Source: Marivita hallyeonensis (GTDB lineage: Bacteria > Pseudomonadota > Alphaproteobacteria > Rhodobacterales > Rhodobacteraceae). From it: a stretch of DNA of 64,000 bases. Location: positions 124,001 through 188,000 of the forward strand of contig NZ_FQXC01000002.1 of NCBI RefSeq assembly GCF_900129875.1, written 5' to 3'. The notes under the pieces were generated by a model. It was not told the DNA's origin. It searched no databases and saw only the letters and a program-made list of their open reading frames with translations. How positions within the stretch are numbered: the stretch's first letter is position 1; the number at the start of each line of letters is the position of its first letter. Shown in pieces: positions 1 through 8,811 of the stretch. The position numbers were made by a program, and so were the translations under genes.

Positions 1-260
1 CCGGGGTTTTTTTCTGCCATTTTTTTGCCGCTTCATACACAGGGTTATGCACAAGGTGCCTTTGTAATAAGGCGCGCTGTGTCGCGAGCGTGGATGCGGA
101 TAATGGCGGCGTCATCGGCGCGTCGCGAGCGCGACGTCCCGATTCGGAACCCCACCTCCATCGATTCGCATGCGCGGAGTTCGTCGCGATCTCCCCTTTG
201 CATTATGCAGGCGCAGCATCTAGCGTGCTGCACAAGCAAATGACGAAGGAAGGAGCGATC

Positions 261-1034
261 ATGTCGCTGAAGGGAAAAATCGCCGTGATCACCGGATCGA
301 ATTCGGGCATCGGACTTGGCGTTGCGCGGGAACTCGCGCGTGCCGGGGCGGATGTCGTTATCAACTCGTTCACGGATAACAAGGAAGACCATGACCTCGC
401 TGCCGAGATCGGCAAGGAGCATGGCGTCACGGCGCGCTACATTCAGGCGGACATGTCGAAGCCGGATCAGTGCCGGGCGCTGATCGAGAAAGCGGGGGCC
501 TGCGATATCCTCGTGAACAACGCGGGCATTCAGCACGTGGCGCCCATCGAGGAGTTCCCGACCGAGAAGTGGGACGCGATCATCGCGATCAACCTGTCGT
601 CCGCGTTTCACACAACGGCGGCGGCGTTGCCGATGATGCGTAAAGCAGGATGGGGGCGCGTGGTGAACATCGCGAGCGCGCACGGGCTCACAGCCTCACC
701 CTACAAATCGGCCTATATCGCGGCCAAGCACGGGATTGTGGGGCTGTCCAAGACCGTGGCTTTGGAGACGGCGAAAGAGCCGATCACCGCCAATGCGATT
801 TGTCCGGGCTATGTCCTGACGCCCTTGGTGGAGGCGCAAATCCCGGACACGGCGAAGAAATACGACATGACCGAGGAAGAGGCCAAGCAGAAGGTGATCC
901 TCGAACGTCAGCCGTCAAAGGAGTTTGCCACGGTAGAGCAGATTGGCGGAACGACGGTGTTCCTGTGCTCGCCAGCGGCGGATCAGATCACCGGGACGAC
1001 GATTTCCGTCGATGGCGGCTGGACGGCGTTGTGA
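261..1034 (+). CDS. bdhA: 3-hydroxybutyrate dehydrogenase
   Basis: Short-chain dehydrogenase that oxidises (R)-3-hydroxybutyrate to acetoacetate with NAD in the cytoplasm, during polyhydroxybutyrate breakdown. The 257-residue length is normal for the family. The glycine-rich NAD motif TGSNSGIG is at residues 11-18, NNAG at about 86-89, and the catalytic Ser139, Tyr152 and Lys156 are in place. The protein ends with the family-typical VDGGWTAL. The ATG is chosen because AGGAG lies just upstream; the reading frame is open further 5' but that part does not look like protein. A patatin-like gene follows on the same strand after a repeat element. Specific assignment over other SDRs rests on overall resemblance to BdhA, so the substrate is an inference, though a fairly safe one. 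Confidence 0.9.
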   Translation: MSLKGKIAVITGSNSGIGLGVARELARAGADVVINSFTDNKEDHDLAAEIGKEHGVTARYIQADMSKPDQCRALIEKAGACDILVNNAGIQHVAPIEEFPTEKWDAIIAINLSSAFHTTAAALPMMRKAGWGRVVNIASAHGLTASPYKSAYIAAKHGIVGLSKTVALETAKEPITANAICPGYVLTPLVEAQIPDTAKKYDMTEEEAKQKVILERQPSKEFATVEQIGGTTVFLCSPAADQITGTTISVDGGWTAL

Positions 1035-1044
1035 TCGACGTCTG

Positions 1045-1105
1045 AGAGGGGTGCTGCCCCTCGGCCTGCGGCCTCACCCCGAGATATTTGTGAACCAGAG
1101 AAGCG
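1045..1105 (+). repeat. Intergenic GC-rich repeat, copy 1
   Basis: The stretch reads GAGGGG-loop-CCCCTC, then GGCCTGCGGCC, then ACCCCGAGATATTTG and ACCAGAGAAG. The same ordered blocks occur in reverse orientation at 62891-62957 (ACCCCGAGGTATATG, ACAGAGAAG). It contains two small hairpins and lies between bdhA and the patatin gene. I take it as one member of a dispersed intergenic repeat family; whether it also terminates bdhA transcription is not clear because there is no T-run. Confidence 0.7.
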
Positions 1106-1114
1106 AGACGTGTT

Positions 1115-2146
1115 GTGGTAAAGATCAATCTTGCACTGCAAGGCGGCGGAGCGCATGGCGCGTTCACCTGGGGTGTGCTGGACCGGCTTCTGGAAGAGGA
1201 TGACATCGAGGTTGCCGCGATTTCCGGCACGTCCGCCGGTGCCCTGAACGGGGCGGCGCTCAAGTCCGGCTGGCTGACTGGTGGGCGCGAGGGCGCGCGG
1301 GAAAACCTGGACTGGCTCTGGACGCAGGTGGCAAAGCTGGACGATCTGGCTCTGCCGCGCTGGATGCAGGCGTGGATGCCCGAACCCGCCATCGTCAGCA
1401 AATCCATCGAGTTTTCGCCCGCCTATATGCTTGGGGATACGCTGGGACGGATGCTGTCGCCGTATGCCTGGGGGCCGCTTTACGAAAACCCGTTGGAGAA
1501 GATCGTCGATCAGTTCGACTTCGGTCGCGTCTGCGCGCGCGAGGGGCCCGAGCTTTTCGTCTGCGCCACCCAGGTGCGGGACGGCAAGGTCAGTATCTTT
1601 TCGGGCGATGCCATCACCACGAAGTCGATCCTTGCGTCGGCCTGTCTGCCGACACTCTTTCAGGCGGTTGAGGTTGAAGACCCGCGGACCGGGACGGTCG
1701 AGGCGTTCTGGGATGGCGGCTATACCGGAAACCCGGCGCTTTTCCCGCTGTTCGATCCAAAACTGCCGGATGACGTTCTGATCGTGAACATCAATCCGCT
1801 GGAGCGGGACTCGGTGCCGGTGATGCCGAACGAGATCCAGAACCGGATCAACGAGATCAGTTTCAATTCCTCCTTGCTGCGCGAATTGCGGGCGATCGAA
1901 TTCGTGCAGCGCCTGTTGGCGGAGGGATCGATCAAGAAGGGCGCGATGAAGAACGTGCGTGTGCATATGGTGGCCGACGACGCGCTGATGAATGACCTGT
2001 CGGTGGCCACAAAGCTGATCGCGGTCCCGGCGGTGATTGCCCGTCTCAAGGACGCCGGCCGTCGCGCCGCCGGGGATTTTCTGGCGCATCACCACAAGGA
2101 TTTGGGTAAGCGCCAGACCGTCGATCTGACTAAAATGTTTGGCTGA
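1115..2146 (+). CDS. Patatin-like phospholipase family protein
   Basis: Predicted serine acyl hydrolase of the patatin type, 343 residues, no signal peptide. The oxyanion-hole glycines GGGAHG are at residues 10-15, the nucleophile motif GTSAG has Ser40, and the Asp of the catalytic dyad is in FWDGG (Asp200). The start is a GTG; the reading frame begins here and the lipase motif follows within ten residues, so no later start is possible. Such proteins are often found beside bdhA in alphaproteobacteria, where a role in lipid or polyhydroxyalkanoate granule turnover is suspected but not proven. The last 17 bases overlap the convergent antiporter gene. The physiological substrate cannot be read from the sequence. 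Confidence 0.85.
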   Translation: MVKINLALQGGGAHGAFTWGVLDRLLEEDDIEVAAISGTSAGALNGAALKSGWLTGGREGARENLDWLWTQVAKLDDLALPRWMQAWMPEPAIVSKSIEFSPAYMLGDTLGRMLSPYAWGPLYENPLEKIVDQFDFGRVCAREGPELFVCATQVRDGKVSIFSGDAITTKSILASACLPTLFQAVEVEDPRTGTVEAFWDGGYTGNPALFPLFDPKLPDDVLIVNINPLERDSVPVMPNEIQNRINEISFNSSLLRELRAIEFVQRLLAEGSIKKGAMKNVRVHMVADDALMNDLSVATKLIAVPAVIARLKDAGRRAAGDFLAHHHKDLGKRQTVDLTKMFG

Positions 2147-3047
2147 GATAGGCCATGTACCCCGCGTAGAGCAGCAGGAATCCGGCTCCGGACGCACGGC
2201 TGATCCGTGCTCTTGTGTAGAGCAACGCCAGAAGAAGGCCGGTCGCTGCCAGCATCACCCAGATGTCGCGGCTCATCGATGGTTCGATCGGCAGAGGAAC
2301 GACAATCGCTGTCGTGCCGAGGATGCCCAGAATGTTGAAGATGCCCGAGCCAAGGATATTGCCCAGGGCGACGTCGGATTGCCCCCGTCGTGCGGCCATG
2401 GCCGTCGTGGCCAGTTCGGGCAGGGACGTGCCCACCGCGACGAGGGTCAGACCGATGACCGTTTCCGGAACACCGTATCCGCGTGCGATGCCGGTTGCGC
2501 CATCGACGAGCGCGATGGCTCCGCCGATGGTCAGTGCGAGGCCGATCACAAATCGTATGGCCGCGTTGGAAAACGGATCTGCCGGGATGGACAGGTCTTC
2601 GCTTGGAGGTTCCGCAGCGCGGAAAGCCTGCCAGAGGTAGACGCCCAGCAGTGCCAGCAAGACCATGCCGAGCGAATTTCCGACCTCGCCCAAAACTGCG
2701 AGAAGGGCAACGAGAAGGGCCGTGCCCCCCACCCAGAACAGATCGCGCGAGACGGCGGACATGTTGGCCGTCACAGGATGGATGAGCGCTGCAACGCCAA
2801 GGATGAGCAGGATGTTGGCGGTGTTGCTGCCGACGACGTTACCGATGGCGATGCCGGGGACGCCGGACAAGGCCGCGCTGAGCGAGGTCACCAGTTCGGG
2901 CGCTGAGGTGCCAAAACCGACCAGCGTGAGGCCGATGACCAAGGGCGACACGCCGAAACGTTTCGCCACGCCCACTGCGCCGCGCACCAGTTGATCGCCG
3001 CCGATCAGCAACGCAGCAAGCCCGAAGGCCACCAGTATGATGTCCAA
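2130..3047 (-). CDS. Calcium/sodium antiporter (CaCA family, YrbG-like)
   Basis: Inner-membrane cation/Ca2+ exchanger of 305 residues made of two homologous halves with about ten membrane segments in total. Each half carries the ion-binding alpha repeat: GFGTSAPEL followed by GNVVGSNTAN in the first half, and AVGTSLPEL followed by GNILGSGIFN in the second. The length matches the bacterial YrbG group, which lacks the long cytoplasmic loop of animal NCX proteins. It would export Ca2+ in exchange for Na+ or H+, a plausible need in seawater. It is convergent with the patatin gene with a 17-base overlap. The exact coupling ion cannot be told from sequence. Confidence 0.88.
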   Translation of the reverse strand: MDIILVAFGLAALLIGGDQLVRGAVGVAKRFGVSPLVIGLTLVGFGTSAPELVTSLSAALSGVPGIAIGNVVGSNTANILLILGVAALIHPVTANMSAVSRDLFWVGGTALLVALLAVLGEVGNSLGMVLLALLGVYLWQAFRAAEPPSEDLSIPADPFSNAAIRFVIGLALTIGGAIALVDGATGIARGYGVPETVIGLTLVAVGTSLPELATTAMAARRGQSDVALGNILGSGIFNILGILGTTAIVVPLPIEPSMSRDIWVMLAATGLLLALLYTRARISRASGAGFLLLYAGYMAYLSQTF

Positions 3048-3143
3048 AGATGTATCCCCAAGTCACCACCGCGAAACTGCGGCGCGACCTGAGCGTCACA
3101 TGGACAGCGCCGTGTTCCGCTTCAAGATAGTGTCAGGGATTTA

Positions 3144-3824
3144 TTACGCGGCCTTCGCGGGTTGCGTCGGATCCTTGGCATTTGGATAGACGAGGCCTGC
3201 CGAGATCACCAGCTTCGCCGCGTCTTCGATGGTCATGTCCAGTTCGATGATGTCTTCCTGCGGGAAGAAAAGCAGGAAACCGGAGGTCGGGTTCGGCGTG
3301 GTCGGGACAAAGACGGAAATCAGTGGCCCCATGGTTTCGGCCTTCATCGCAACTTCGCCACGCGTCTCGGTAGAGATGAAGCCGATCGCCCAGATGCCTT
3401 TGCGGGGATACTGGATCAGGCAGGCCTTCTCGAAGTTGCGTTCGGACTGCGCGAAGATGGTTTCGGCGATCTGCTTTACACCGCTATAGATCGAGCGGAT
3501 GACCGGCATGCGTTCCACGAGGCTTTCGGCGAACCGGATCAACGAGCGACCGATCAGGCCCTTGGCGACCCATCCCACGACGATCGTGAACAGCAGAAAG
3601 ATGATGACACCGAGGCCGCGCAGGTTGATGCCGATGTATTCTTCGGGATTGAATCTATCGGGAACGAGAGGCAGGACGAAACCGTCGACCCAGCCAATCA
3701 GTGTCCAGATCAGCCAAATCGTCATGCCCACGGGGGCGATCACCACGAGACCCGTCAGAAAGCTTGCGCGCAAACTGGAAAACAAGCCCGGTTTGCGAGG
3801 GTTGGGGTCGAATGGGGTGGTCAT
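3144..3824 (-). CDS. DUF502 family membrane protein
   Basis: A 226-residue protein with two membrane segments, at about residues 18-45 and 70-95, followed by a soluble domain of about 120 residues. The pattern of a short N-terminus with two helices and the region SLVERMPVIRSIYSGVKQ is characteristic of the DUF502 family, whose function is not established. The start is set at the ATG giving MTTPFDPN; the frame is open 18 codons upstream but those residues look like leader sequence. No strong Shine-Dalgarno is seen. It stands alone between the antiporter and the pseudouridine genes on the same strand and no partnership is evident. Confidence 0.8.
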   Translation of the reverse strand: MTTPFDPNPRKPGLFSSLRASFLTGLVVIAPVGMTIWLIWTLIGWVDGFVLPLVPDRFNPEEYIGINLRGLGVIIFLLFTIVVGWVAKGLIGRSLIRFAESLVERMPVIRSIYSGVKQIAETIFAQSERNFEKACLIQYPRKGIWAIGFISTETRGEVAMKAETMGPLISVFVPTTPNPTSGFLLFFPQEDIIELDMTIEDAAKLVISAGLVYPNAKDPTQPAKAA

Positions 3825-3905
3825 GGAGGTTCCGTCACTGTTCCCTTGAAAACTAGGGAGTCCGGTCGCGCCATACAATGGCCGGTGACTTTCAGGACAC
3901 GGAAA

Positions 3906-4823
3906 TCAGCGCAAGCGCGTCAGTTCCTGTGCAATTTCGGCGGCCAACCGGGCATTGTTGAGCACCAGTGCGATATTGGCATCGAGCGAGCGGCCCTCGG
4001 TCAGTTCGAAAATGCGCTGCAACAGGTAGGGGGTGAGCGCTTTGCCCGCGATCCCGTGTGCCTCGGCATCGCATGTGGCGCGGGCGATGATCGGATCGAT
4101 CTCGGATTGCGGGATTTCAGCGATTTCCGGAATGGGATTGGTCACCAGCTGCCCGCCCGGCAGGCCCAAAGCGGCGCGCATGGCGTGCGACCGCGCGATG
4201 TCGGTCGCGGTGTCCAAGCGCAGGGGCGCCTTGAGCGCGGATCGGCGCGACCAGAAGGCGGGCAGGTGGTCCTGACCGTAGGCGATGACGGGGACACCCA
4301 GAGTTTCCAGTACTTCAAGTGTCTTGGGCAGATCGAGGATGGCCTTGGCCCCGGCGCAGACCACCGTCACGCGGGTTTGGGCGAGTTCCTGCAGATCCGC
4401 CGAGATGTCAAAGCTTTGATCGGCACCCTTGTGCACGCCGCCGATCCCCCCGGTCGCAAAGACGGCGATGCCCGCGAGTTGTGCCCCGGTCATTGTTGCT
4501 GCGACCGTGGTGGCGCCGGTTTCGCCCTTGGCGATACAGACCGCCATGTCCGCGCGGCTGAGCTTGGCCACATGTTTGGCCTGGGCAAGATCGTGCAGCT
4601 GTGCTTCGCTGAGACCCACGCACAGCCGGCCCTTGAGGACGGCAATCGTGGCTGGTTCGGCCCCAGCATCGCGTACGGCGGATTCAATCGCGCGGGCGGT
4701 TTCAAGGTTCTGAGGCCAAGGCATGCCGTGGGTTATGATCGTCGATTCGAGCGCGACGACAGCGCGCCCTTCATCGAGAGCGGTTTGAACCGGTGACGCG
4801 ATATCAAGGGGCAGGGTGGTCAT
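3906..4823 (-). CDS. psuG: Pseudouridine-5'-phosphate glycosidase
   Basis: Cytoplasmic C-C glycosidase that splits pseudouridine 5'-phosphate into uracil and ribose 5-phosphate. At 305 residues it is full length. Residues equivalent to the E. coli active site are visible: Glu26 in ALEST, Lys87 in HVAKLS and Lys160 in GAKAILDLP, the last being the Schiff-base lysine. The GGIGGVHKG loop is also present. Its start overlaps the stop of the upstream kinase gene by four bases, so the two are translationally coupled and together form a complete pseudouridine salvage route. Uracil release would let modified-RNA breakdown products be recycled. Confidence 0.93.
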   Translation of the reverse strand: MTTLPLDIASPVQTALDEGRAVVALESTIITHGMPWPQNLETARAIESAVRDAGAEPATIAVLKGRLCVGLSEAQLHDLAQAKHVAKLSRADMAVCIAKGETGATTVAATMTGAQLAGIAVFATGGIGGVHKGADQSFDISADLQELAQTRVTVVCAGAKAILDLPKTLEVLETLGVPVIAYGQDHLPAFWSRRSALKAPLRLDTATDIARSHAMRAALGLPGGQLVTNPIPEIAEIPQSEIDPIIARATCDAEAHGIAGKALTPYLLQRIFELTEGRSLDANIALVLNNARLAAEIAQELTRLR

Positions 4824-5713
4824 GCGCCCGGTCCTCCGGCCACGTATGCGGCGGCTGTGGACAGGGCGCGGTGAAGCGCCGTTTCGCGATCCGCGCCGCG
4901 CAGCTCTGACGCGATATGGGCAGCCATGAACGTGTCTCCGGCCCCTGTGACGCGAGTCACCATGACCTCGGGCGGGCGTTCGGCGAGAGTGCCGTCGCTG
5001 CTTGCATCGCAGGTGACATTCGCGCCGTCGGTGACAATCGCCCGCGCCGCGCCGCGTTCGATCAGGGTTGCGCCGGCTTGTGGGGCGTCTTCGAATTCGG
5101 TCTGGCAGAGCAGACCGGCCTCTTCGAGGTTGACATAGAGAACACCGCGTCCTGCGCGCAGAAACGGCAAGAGCCGTTCGGCCTTGCCGGGCGACGCGGG
5201 AGCGATGCGCAGATCTGCCGCAGCAAAGGCCGGATGGCGCGCGATTTGGTCGAGCAGGCCTTCGGTGAGGTTGCCGTCAAGCGCGATGGGACCGTCAAAG
5301 GGCGCATCGGCAAACCCCAACGGACCTTCGATCAGCGGGCGCAAGATCTTGTCACCTGACTGTTCCAGCGAATGCGCATCGGCGATGGCTGCGATGAGAC
5401 CGTTGGCGCCTTCCACGGCCATGTATTGATCGGTTGGAAGGTCGTCCGACCGGTAAAGGTGCTCCGTCAGAAGGCCCAGATGCTCACAGGCCGCCACCAG
5501 CTCTTCGCCTTCGGGGTCACGGCCAACGATGCTCAGAAGAGCAGGGCGCAAGTCAAAGCGGGCGAGTGTCATGGCGATATTCAGGGCGACGCCGCCCGGA
5601 AGCCGGGTGATGTGACCGGGCACGTCGCTGCCCTGCTTCATATGCCGGTCGGATCGGCCGATCACGTCCCAGAGAACGGAGCCGATGCAGAGGATATCAG
5701 GGCGAACAGACAT
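4820..5713 (-). CDS. psuK: PfkB-family carbohydrate kinase, likely pseudouridine kinase
   Basis: PfkB/ribokinase fold enzyme of 297 residues. The family signature near the C-terminus is TRVTGAGDTFMAAH, with the catalytic base Asp in GAGD; the substrate-side glycines are in PGGVALNIA near residue 40. The gene overlaps psuG by four bases in a coding order (kinase then glycosidase) known from characterised pseudouridine catabolic operons. The substrate assignment therefore comes mainly from context; the family alone would also allow ribose, adenosine or sugar kinases. The operon reads leftwards, divergent from the transsulfuration gene, leaving a short shared promoter region (5714-5856). Confidence 0.85.
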   Translation of the reverse strand: MSVRPDILCIGSVLWDVIGRSDRHMKQGSDVPGHITRLPGGVALNIAMTLARFDLRPALLSIVGRDPEGEELVAACEHLGLLTEHLYRSDDLPTDQYMAVEGANGLIAAIADAHSLEQSGDKILRPLIEGPLGFADAPFDGPIALDGNLTEGLLDQIARHPAFAAADLRIAPASPGKAERLLPFLRAGRGVLYVNLEEAGLLCQTEFEDAPQAGATLIERGAARAIVTDGANVTCDASSDGTLAERPPEVMVTRVTGAGDTFMAAHIASELRGADRETALHRALSTAAAYVAGGPGA

Positions 5714-5856
5714 ACCCCGTCATGGCGCGCCGCGCCGCCGGGTGCAAGCGCGAGATCTTCGGACGTTGCGGGACGTCCCCCATTGTTGCCGCCGGGGCTT
5801 TGTGGCACCCCGTGTCGAACATGCTGCAGCAAAATGTTCGAAAGGGAACGCCGTTG

Positions 5857-7038
5857 ATGAAACGCACGCTGATGCGCCCGCATGGAATGCCAGACAGCGC
5901 GTCCACCCCCGTTGTCACTCCGCTTATGCCCTCCGTGGTTTACGCAAGCGAGACGCCGGATCGTCTGGATGATCAATATGAGGGTCGCGCCAAAGGCTAT
6001 ACGTACGCGCGTGAGGGACATCCGAATGCCGACGTGCTGGCGCGCCGTATCGATGCGTTGGAGAGCGCGCCGCTGCCGGGGATCACGGTCGGGTCGGGTA
6101 TGGCGGCGGTGACTGCCGTGCTGCTGGGACTGTGCAAGTCAGGGGATCACGTGGTGGGCGGTGACCAGCTTTACGGGCGGTCGCTGCGCATGATGCGGGA
6201 CGATCTTCCGCGGTTGGGTATAGAGACCTCGCTGGCCGATCCGACAGACGTTGATGCGATGGCCGGTGCGTTGCGGCCGAACACCCGGCTCGTCCTGATC
6301 GAAGTGGTGTCCAACCCAACCCTGCGCATCGCGGATGTGGTCGGTATTGCCGAGCTCTGCCGGGAGAGGGGTGTGCTTCTGGTCGTGGACAACACCTTCA
6401 CGACGCCGCGCGCGGTGCAGCCCTTTGCGCTTGGCGCAGATGTGGTTTTGCACTCGGTCACAAAGCTGCTTGCCGGGCATTCGGATGTCACTTTGGGTTG
6501 GGTCGCGGCGCGCGACGAAGCCCATGCCAAGGCAATCTACGATTTTGCGGTGACGACCGGGATGACTCCAAGCCCGTTCGATTGTTGGCTGGCGGAACGT
6601 GGCCTGATGTCCTTTGACCTGCGGTTCGACCGCGCCGAGGCAACCGCCGCGCGGCTGGCGGATCACCTCGCCAAACAGCCCGGCGTGACGCGCGTGCTTT
6701 TCCCGACACGGACCGATCATCCGGACTATCCACGCACGCAAAGCCTGTTGCATGGGCACGGTTGCAACATGGTGAGTTTCGAGCTCGAAGGTGGACGCGC
6801 TGCGGCGAACGCGTTCACCGCGGGCGCGGACCAGATCGCTTTTGCCCCGACACTTGGCGATGTGGGCACGACGTTGTCCCATCCGGCGAGTTCGTCCCAC
6901 CGCGCCTTGACGCCAGAGGGCCGCGCGGCATTGGGCATCAGCGAGGGGTTCTTCCGCGTGTCCGTGGGTCTTGAGGATCCGGACGCCTTGATCGCGGCGT
7001 TTGATGCGGGGCTTGCAGCGGTGTCCAAGTCACGATGA
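5857..7038 (+). CDS. PLP-dependent transsulfuration enzyme (cystathionine gamma-synthase/beta-lyase family)
   Basis: Cys/Met metabolism PLP enzyme of 393 residues. The PLP lysine is Lys203 in HSVTKLLAGHSD, preceded by the PLP-contact VVDNTF near 177-182; the substrate-side YxxR region (GYTYAREGHPN) lies at about 48-57. The ATG is chosen because AAAGGGAA lies upstream and the conserved N-terminus begins there; the frame is open 45 codons further up. The family includes cystathionine gamma-synthase, beta-lyase and methionine gamma-lyase, and I cannot decide between them from motifs. The stop overlaps the start of phoR by four bases, so a metabolic gene and the phosphate sensor share one transcript. 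Confidence 0.85.
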   Translation: MKRTLMRPHGMPDSASTPVVTPLMPSVVYASETPDRLDDQYEGRAKGYTYAREGHPNADVLARRIDALESAPLPGITVGSGMAAVTAVLLGLCKSGDHVVGGDQLYGRSLRMMRDDLPRLGIETSLADPTDVDAMAGALRPNTRLVLIEVVSNPTLRIADVVGIAELCRERGVLLVVDNTFTTPRAVQPFALGADVVLHSVTKLLAGHSDVTLGWVAARDEAHAKAIYDFAVTTGMTPSPFDCWLAERGLMSFDLRFDRAEATAARLADHLAKQPGVTRVLFPTRTDHPDYPRTQSLLHGHGCNMVSFELEGGRAAANAFTAGADQIAFAPTLGDVGTTLSHPASSSHRALTPEGRAALGISEGFFRVSVGLEDPDALIAAFDAGLAAVSKSR

Positions 7039-8075
7039 CCGCGACGCCGCGCGATATCCTGGCGGCGTTGCGCATTCCGGCGATGCTCATTGCGCCCGAT
7101 GACCGGGTTTTCGCAGTGAACGCGGCGGCAGAGAAAATCTTGGGCCTGAACGCGGAAGGGCGTCATTTCATCACCGCGCTGCGACAACCTGTTCTGCTGG
7201 AAACCATCGAACAGGTGCAACGCGACGGGACGCGGCGCGAAACACGATACCTGACCAATGACGGTCAGCATGACGTCACATATCGGGTGACCTGCGGCGC
7301 GGTCGACATGCAAGGCGGGCGCGGCGTCATGGTGTCTTTCGAGGACATCACGCCCGTCGAACAAGCGGGTCAGATGAGGCGCGACTTCGTGGCGAATGTC
7401 AGCCATGAACTGCGCACGCCACTGACGGCGCTGCTTGGTTTCATCGAAACGCTGCAAGGCTCCGCCCGGAACGATCCGCAAGCGCAGGAGCGGTTTCTGG
7501 GGATCATGGCCACAGAAGCCGGACGGATGAACCGGCTTGTGTCGGACCTTCTTTCGCTCAGTCGGGTGGAAGCGGACGAACGCGTGCGGCCGCGCGACAG
7601 CGTCGATCTTGCCTCGCTGGTCCGTCAGACAGAGCATAGCCTCGCCCCTCTTGCTGCCGATGCAGGCATCGTCCTCTCCGTGCAATTGCCCGAGACTCCG
7701 GTGTCGGTTCCGGGGGATGCGGATCAGTTGCGACAGGTGCTGACCAACCTCGTCGAGAACGCGATCAAATACTCTGGCACGGGCGCGACGGTACGGATCA
7801 GCCTGTCGGAACCGAGCTTCGAGAGCCGGCTGCGCGGGCAGGGGGTGCGGATCGACGTGCATGATACCGGGCCGGGCATTGACCCTGTGCATCTGCCCCG
7901 TCTGACGGAACGGTTCTACCGCGTGGACAGCCACCGGTCCCGCGAACTCGGTGGCACGGGACTGGGGCTCGCGATTGTCAAACACATCATCAACCGGCAC
8001 CGGGGACGCCTGCAGATCGACAGCCGTGTTGGTGTTGGCACGACTTTTACGGTGATTTTGCCGGTCGACGGATAG
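7035..8075 (+). CDS. phoR: Phosphate regulon sensor histidine kinase, soluble form
   Basis: Sensor kinase of 346 residues that would phosphorylate PhoB. Order: a PAS domain (about 10-110), HisKA with the phospho-acceptor His124 in NVSHELRTPL, then the HATPase domain with NLVENAIKYS, DTGPGID and GTGLGLA boxes. No membrane segment or signal peptide is visible, unlike the E. coli enzyme, so sensing probably occurs through cytoplasmic contacts with PhoU and PstB. Assignment as PhoR rests on its convergent position to phoB and the pst genes. It overlaps the upstream PLP enzyme gene by four bases. Confidence 0.85.
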   Translation: MTATPRDILAALRIPAMLIAPDDRVFAVNAAAEKILGLNAEGRHFITALRQPVLLETIEQVQRDGTRRETRYLTNDGQHDVTYRVTCGAVDMQGGRGVMVSFEDITPVEQAGQMRRDFVANVSHELRTPLTALLGFIETLQGSARNDPQAQERFLGIMATEAGRMNRLVSDLLSLSRVEADERVRPRDSVDLASLVRQTEHSLAPLAADAGIVLSVQLPETPVSVPGDADQLRQVLTNLVENAIKYSGTGATVRISLSEPSFESRLRGQGVRIDVHDTGPGIDPVHLPRLTERFYRVDSHRSRELGGTGLGLAIVKHIINRHRGRLQIDSRVGVGTTFTVILPVDG

Positions 8076-8090
8076 GGTGCGGTCGGGCCA

Positions 8091-8109
8091 GTGATGCGTC
8101 ATGCATCAC
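8091..8109. other. Hairpin between convergent phoR and phoB
   Basis: A perfect seven-base stem (GTGATGC/GCATCAC) with a five-base loop lies between the stop codons of phoR and phoB. There is no T-run on either strand, so it may be a weak bidirectional terminator or an mRNA 3' end stabiliser. Confidence 0.4.
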
Positions 8110-8118
8110 CGCGCAAAG

Positions 8119-8808
8119 TCACCCCAGCGCATAACCCGCGCCACGCACGGTGCGCAGGGGATCGGTGCCGCCCGTGGCGGTCAGCGATTTCCGAAGCCGC
8201 CCCACATGCACATCAACGGTCCGTGTATCTACATAGATGTCCCGCCCCCAGACGCGGTCCAGCAACTGTTCGCGCGACCAGACACGGCCCGGTTTCTCCA
8301 TCAGAGTCGAGAGCAGACGGAACTCGGTCGGCCCGAGCTTGATTTCCTGTCCGTCGCGCGTGACACGATGGGTCTCGGCGTCGAGGACGATGTCCTCGAA
8401 TTCGAGCCGGAGCCCCGCTGCCGCGGGACGGGCACGGCGCAACTGGGCGCGGACGCGCGCCATCAGTTCGACAACCGAATAAGGCTTGATGACATAGTCG
8501 TCGGCGCCAGTTTCGAGCCCGCGCACGCGATCGACTTCTTCGGACCTGGCCGACAGCATGATGATCGGCACGTTGCGTGTGTCCGAGCGCGTCTTCAATT
8601 GGCGGCACACCTCGATGCCCGACACGTTGGGCAACATCCAGTCAAGCACGATGATATCGGGCTGCTCTTCATCGACAAGGAGGAGCGCTTCTTCACCATT
8701 CTCGGCCTTCGCCACGCGAAATCCTTCGGCTTCGAGGTTGTATCCCAGAACCTCGCGCTGTGCCGGTTCATCTTCGACGACAAGGACGGTGGGCTGCCCG
8801 GCGGTCAC
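8119..8808 (-). CDS. phoB: Phosphate regulon response regulator
   Basis: OmpR-type transcription factor of 229 residues. The receiver domain (1-125) has the acidic pair in VVEDEP, the phospho-acceptor Asp56 in LDWMLP and the conserved Lys in DDYVIKPYS. A winged-helix domain follows (about 135-228) with LGPTEFRLL and VDVHVGRLRKSL. It is the last gene of the pst operon, three bases after phoU, and faces phoR. It should bind the Pho box ahead of pstS and so activate its own operon. Confidence 0.95.
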   Translation of the reverse strand: MTAGQPTVLVVEDEPAQREVLGYNLEAEGFRVAKAENGEEALLLVDEEQPDIIVLDWMLPNVSGIEVCRQLKTRSDTRNVPIIMLSARSEEVDRVRGLETGADDYVIKPYSVVELMARVRAQLRRARPAAAGLRLEFEDIVLDAETHRVTRDGQEIKLGPTEFRLLSTLMEKPGRVWSREQLLDRVWGRDIYVDTRTVDVHVGRLRKSLTATGGTDPLRTVRGAGYALG

Positions 8809-8811
8809 GGT

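Noticed and set aside
33-53. DnaA-box-like sequences near the left edge (TCATACACA, TTATGCACA)
   Set aside because: One fits the loose consensus TTATNCACA and one has a mismatch, but two such words in an AT-containing promoter are too weak to call, and the region upstream is outside the window.
983-2197. Long minus-strand open frame (404 codons) opposite the patatin gene
   Set aside because: It is the antisense shadow of a well-supported gene; its translation is rich in Arg, His and Gln with no domain.
3162-4796. Plus-strand open frame of 544 codons across the DUF502 and psuG genes
   Set aside because: It spans two real genes on the other strand and the gap between them; the composition is that of high-GC antisense.
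6726-8102. Minus-strand open frame of 458 codons opposite phoR
   Set aside because: Antisense to a recognised kinase with catalytic motifs; no ribosome site and no protein-like features.
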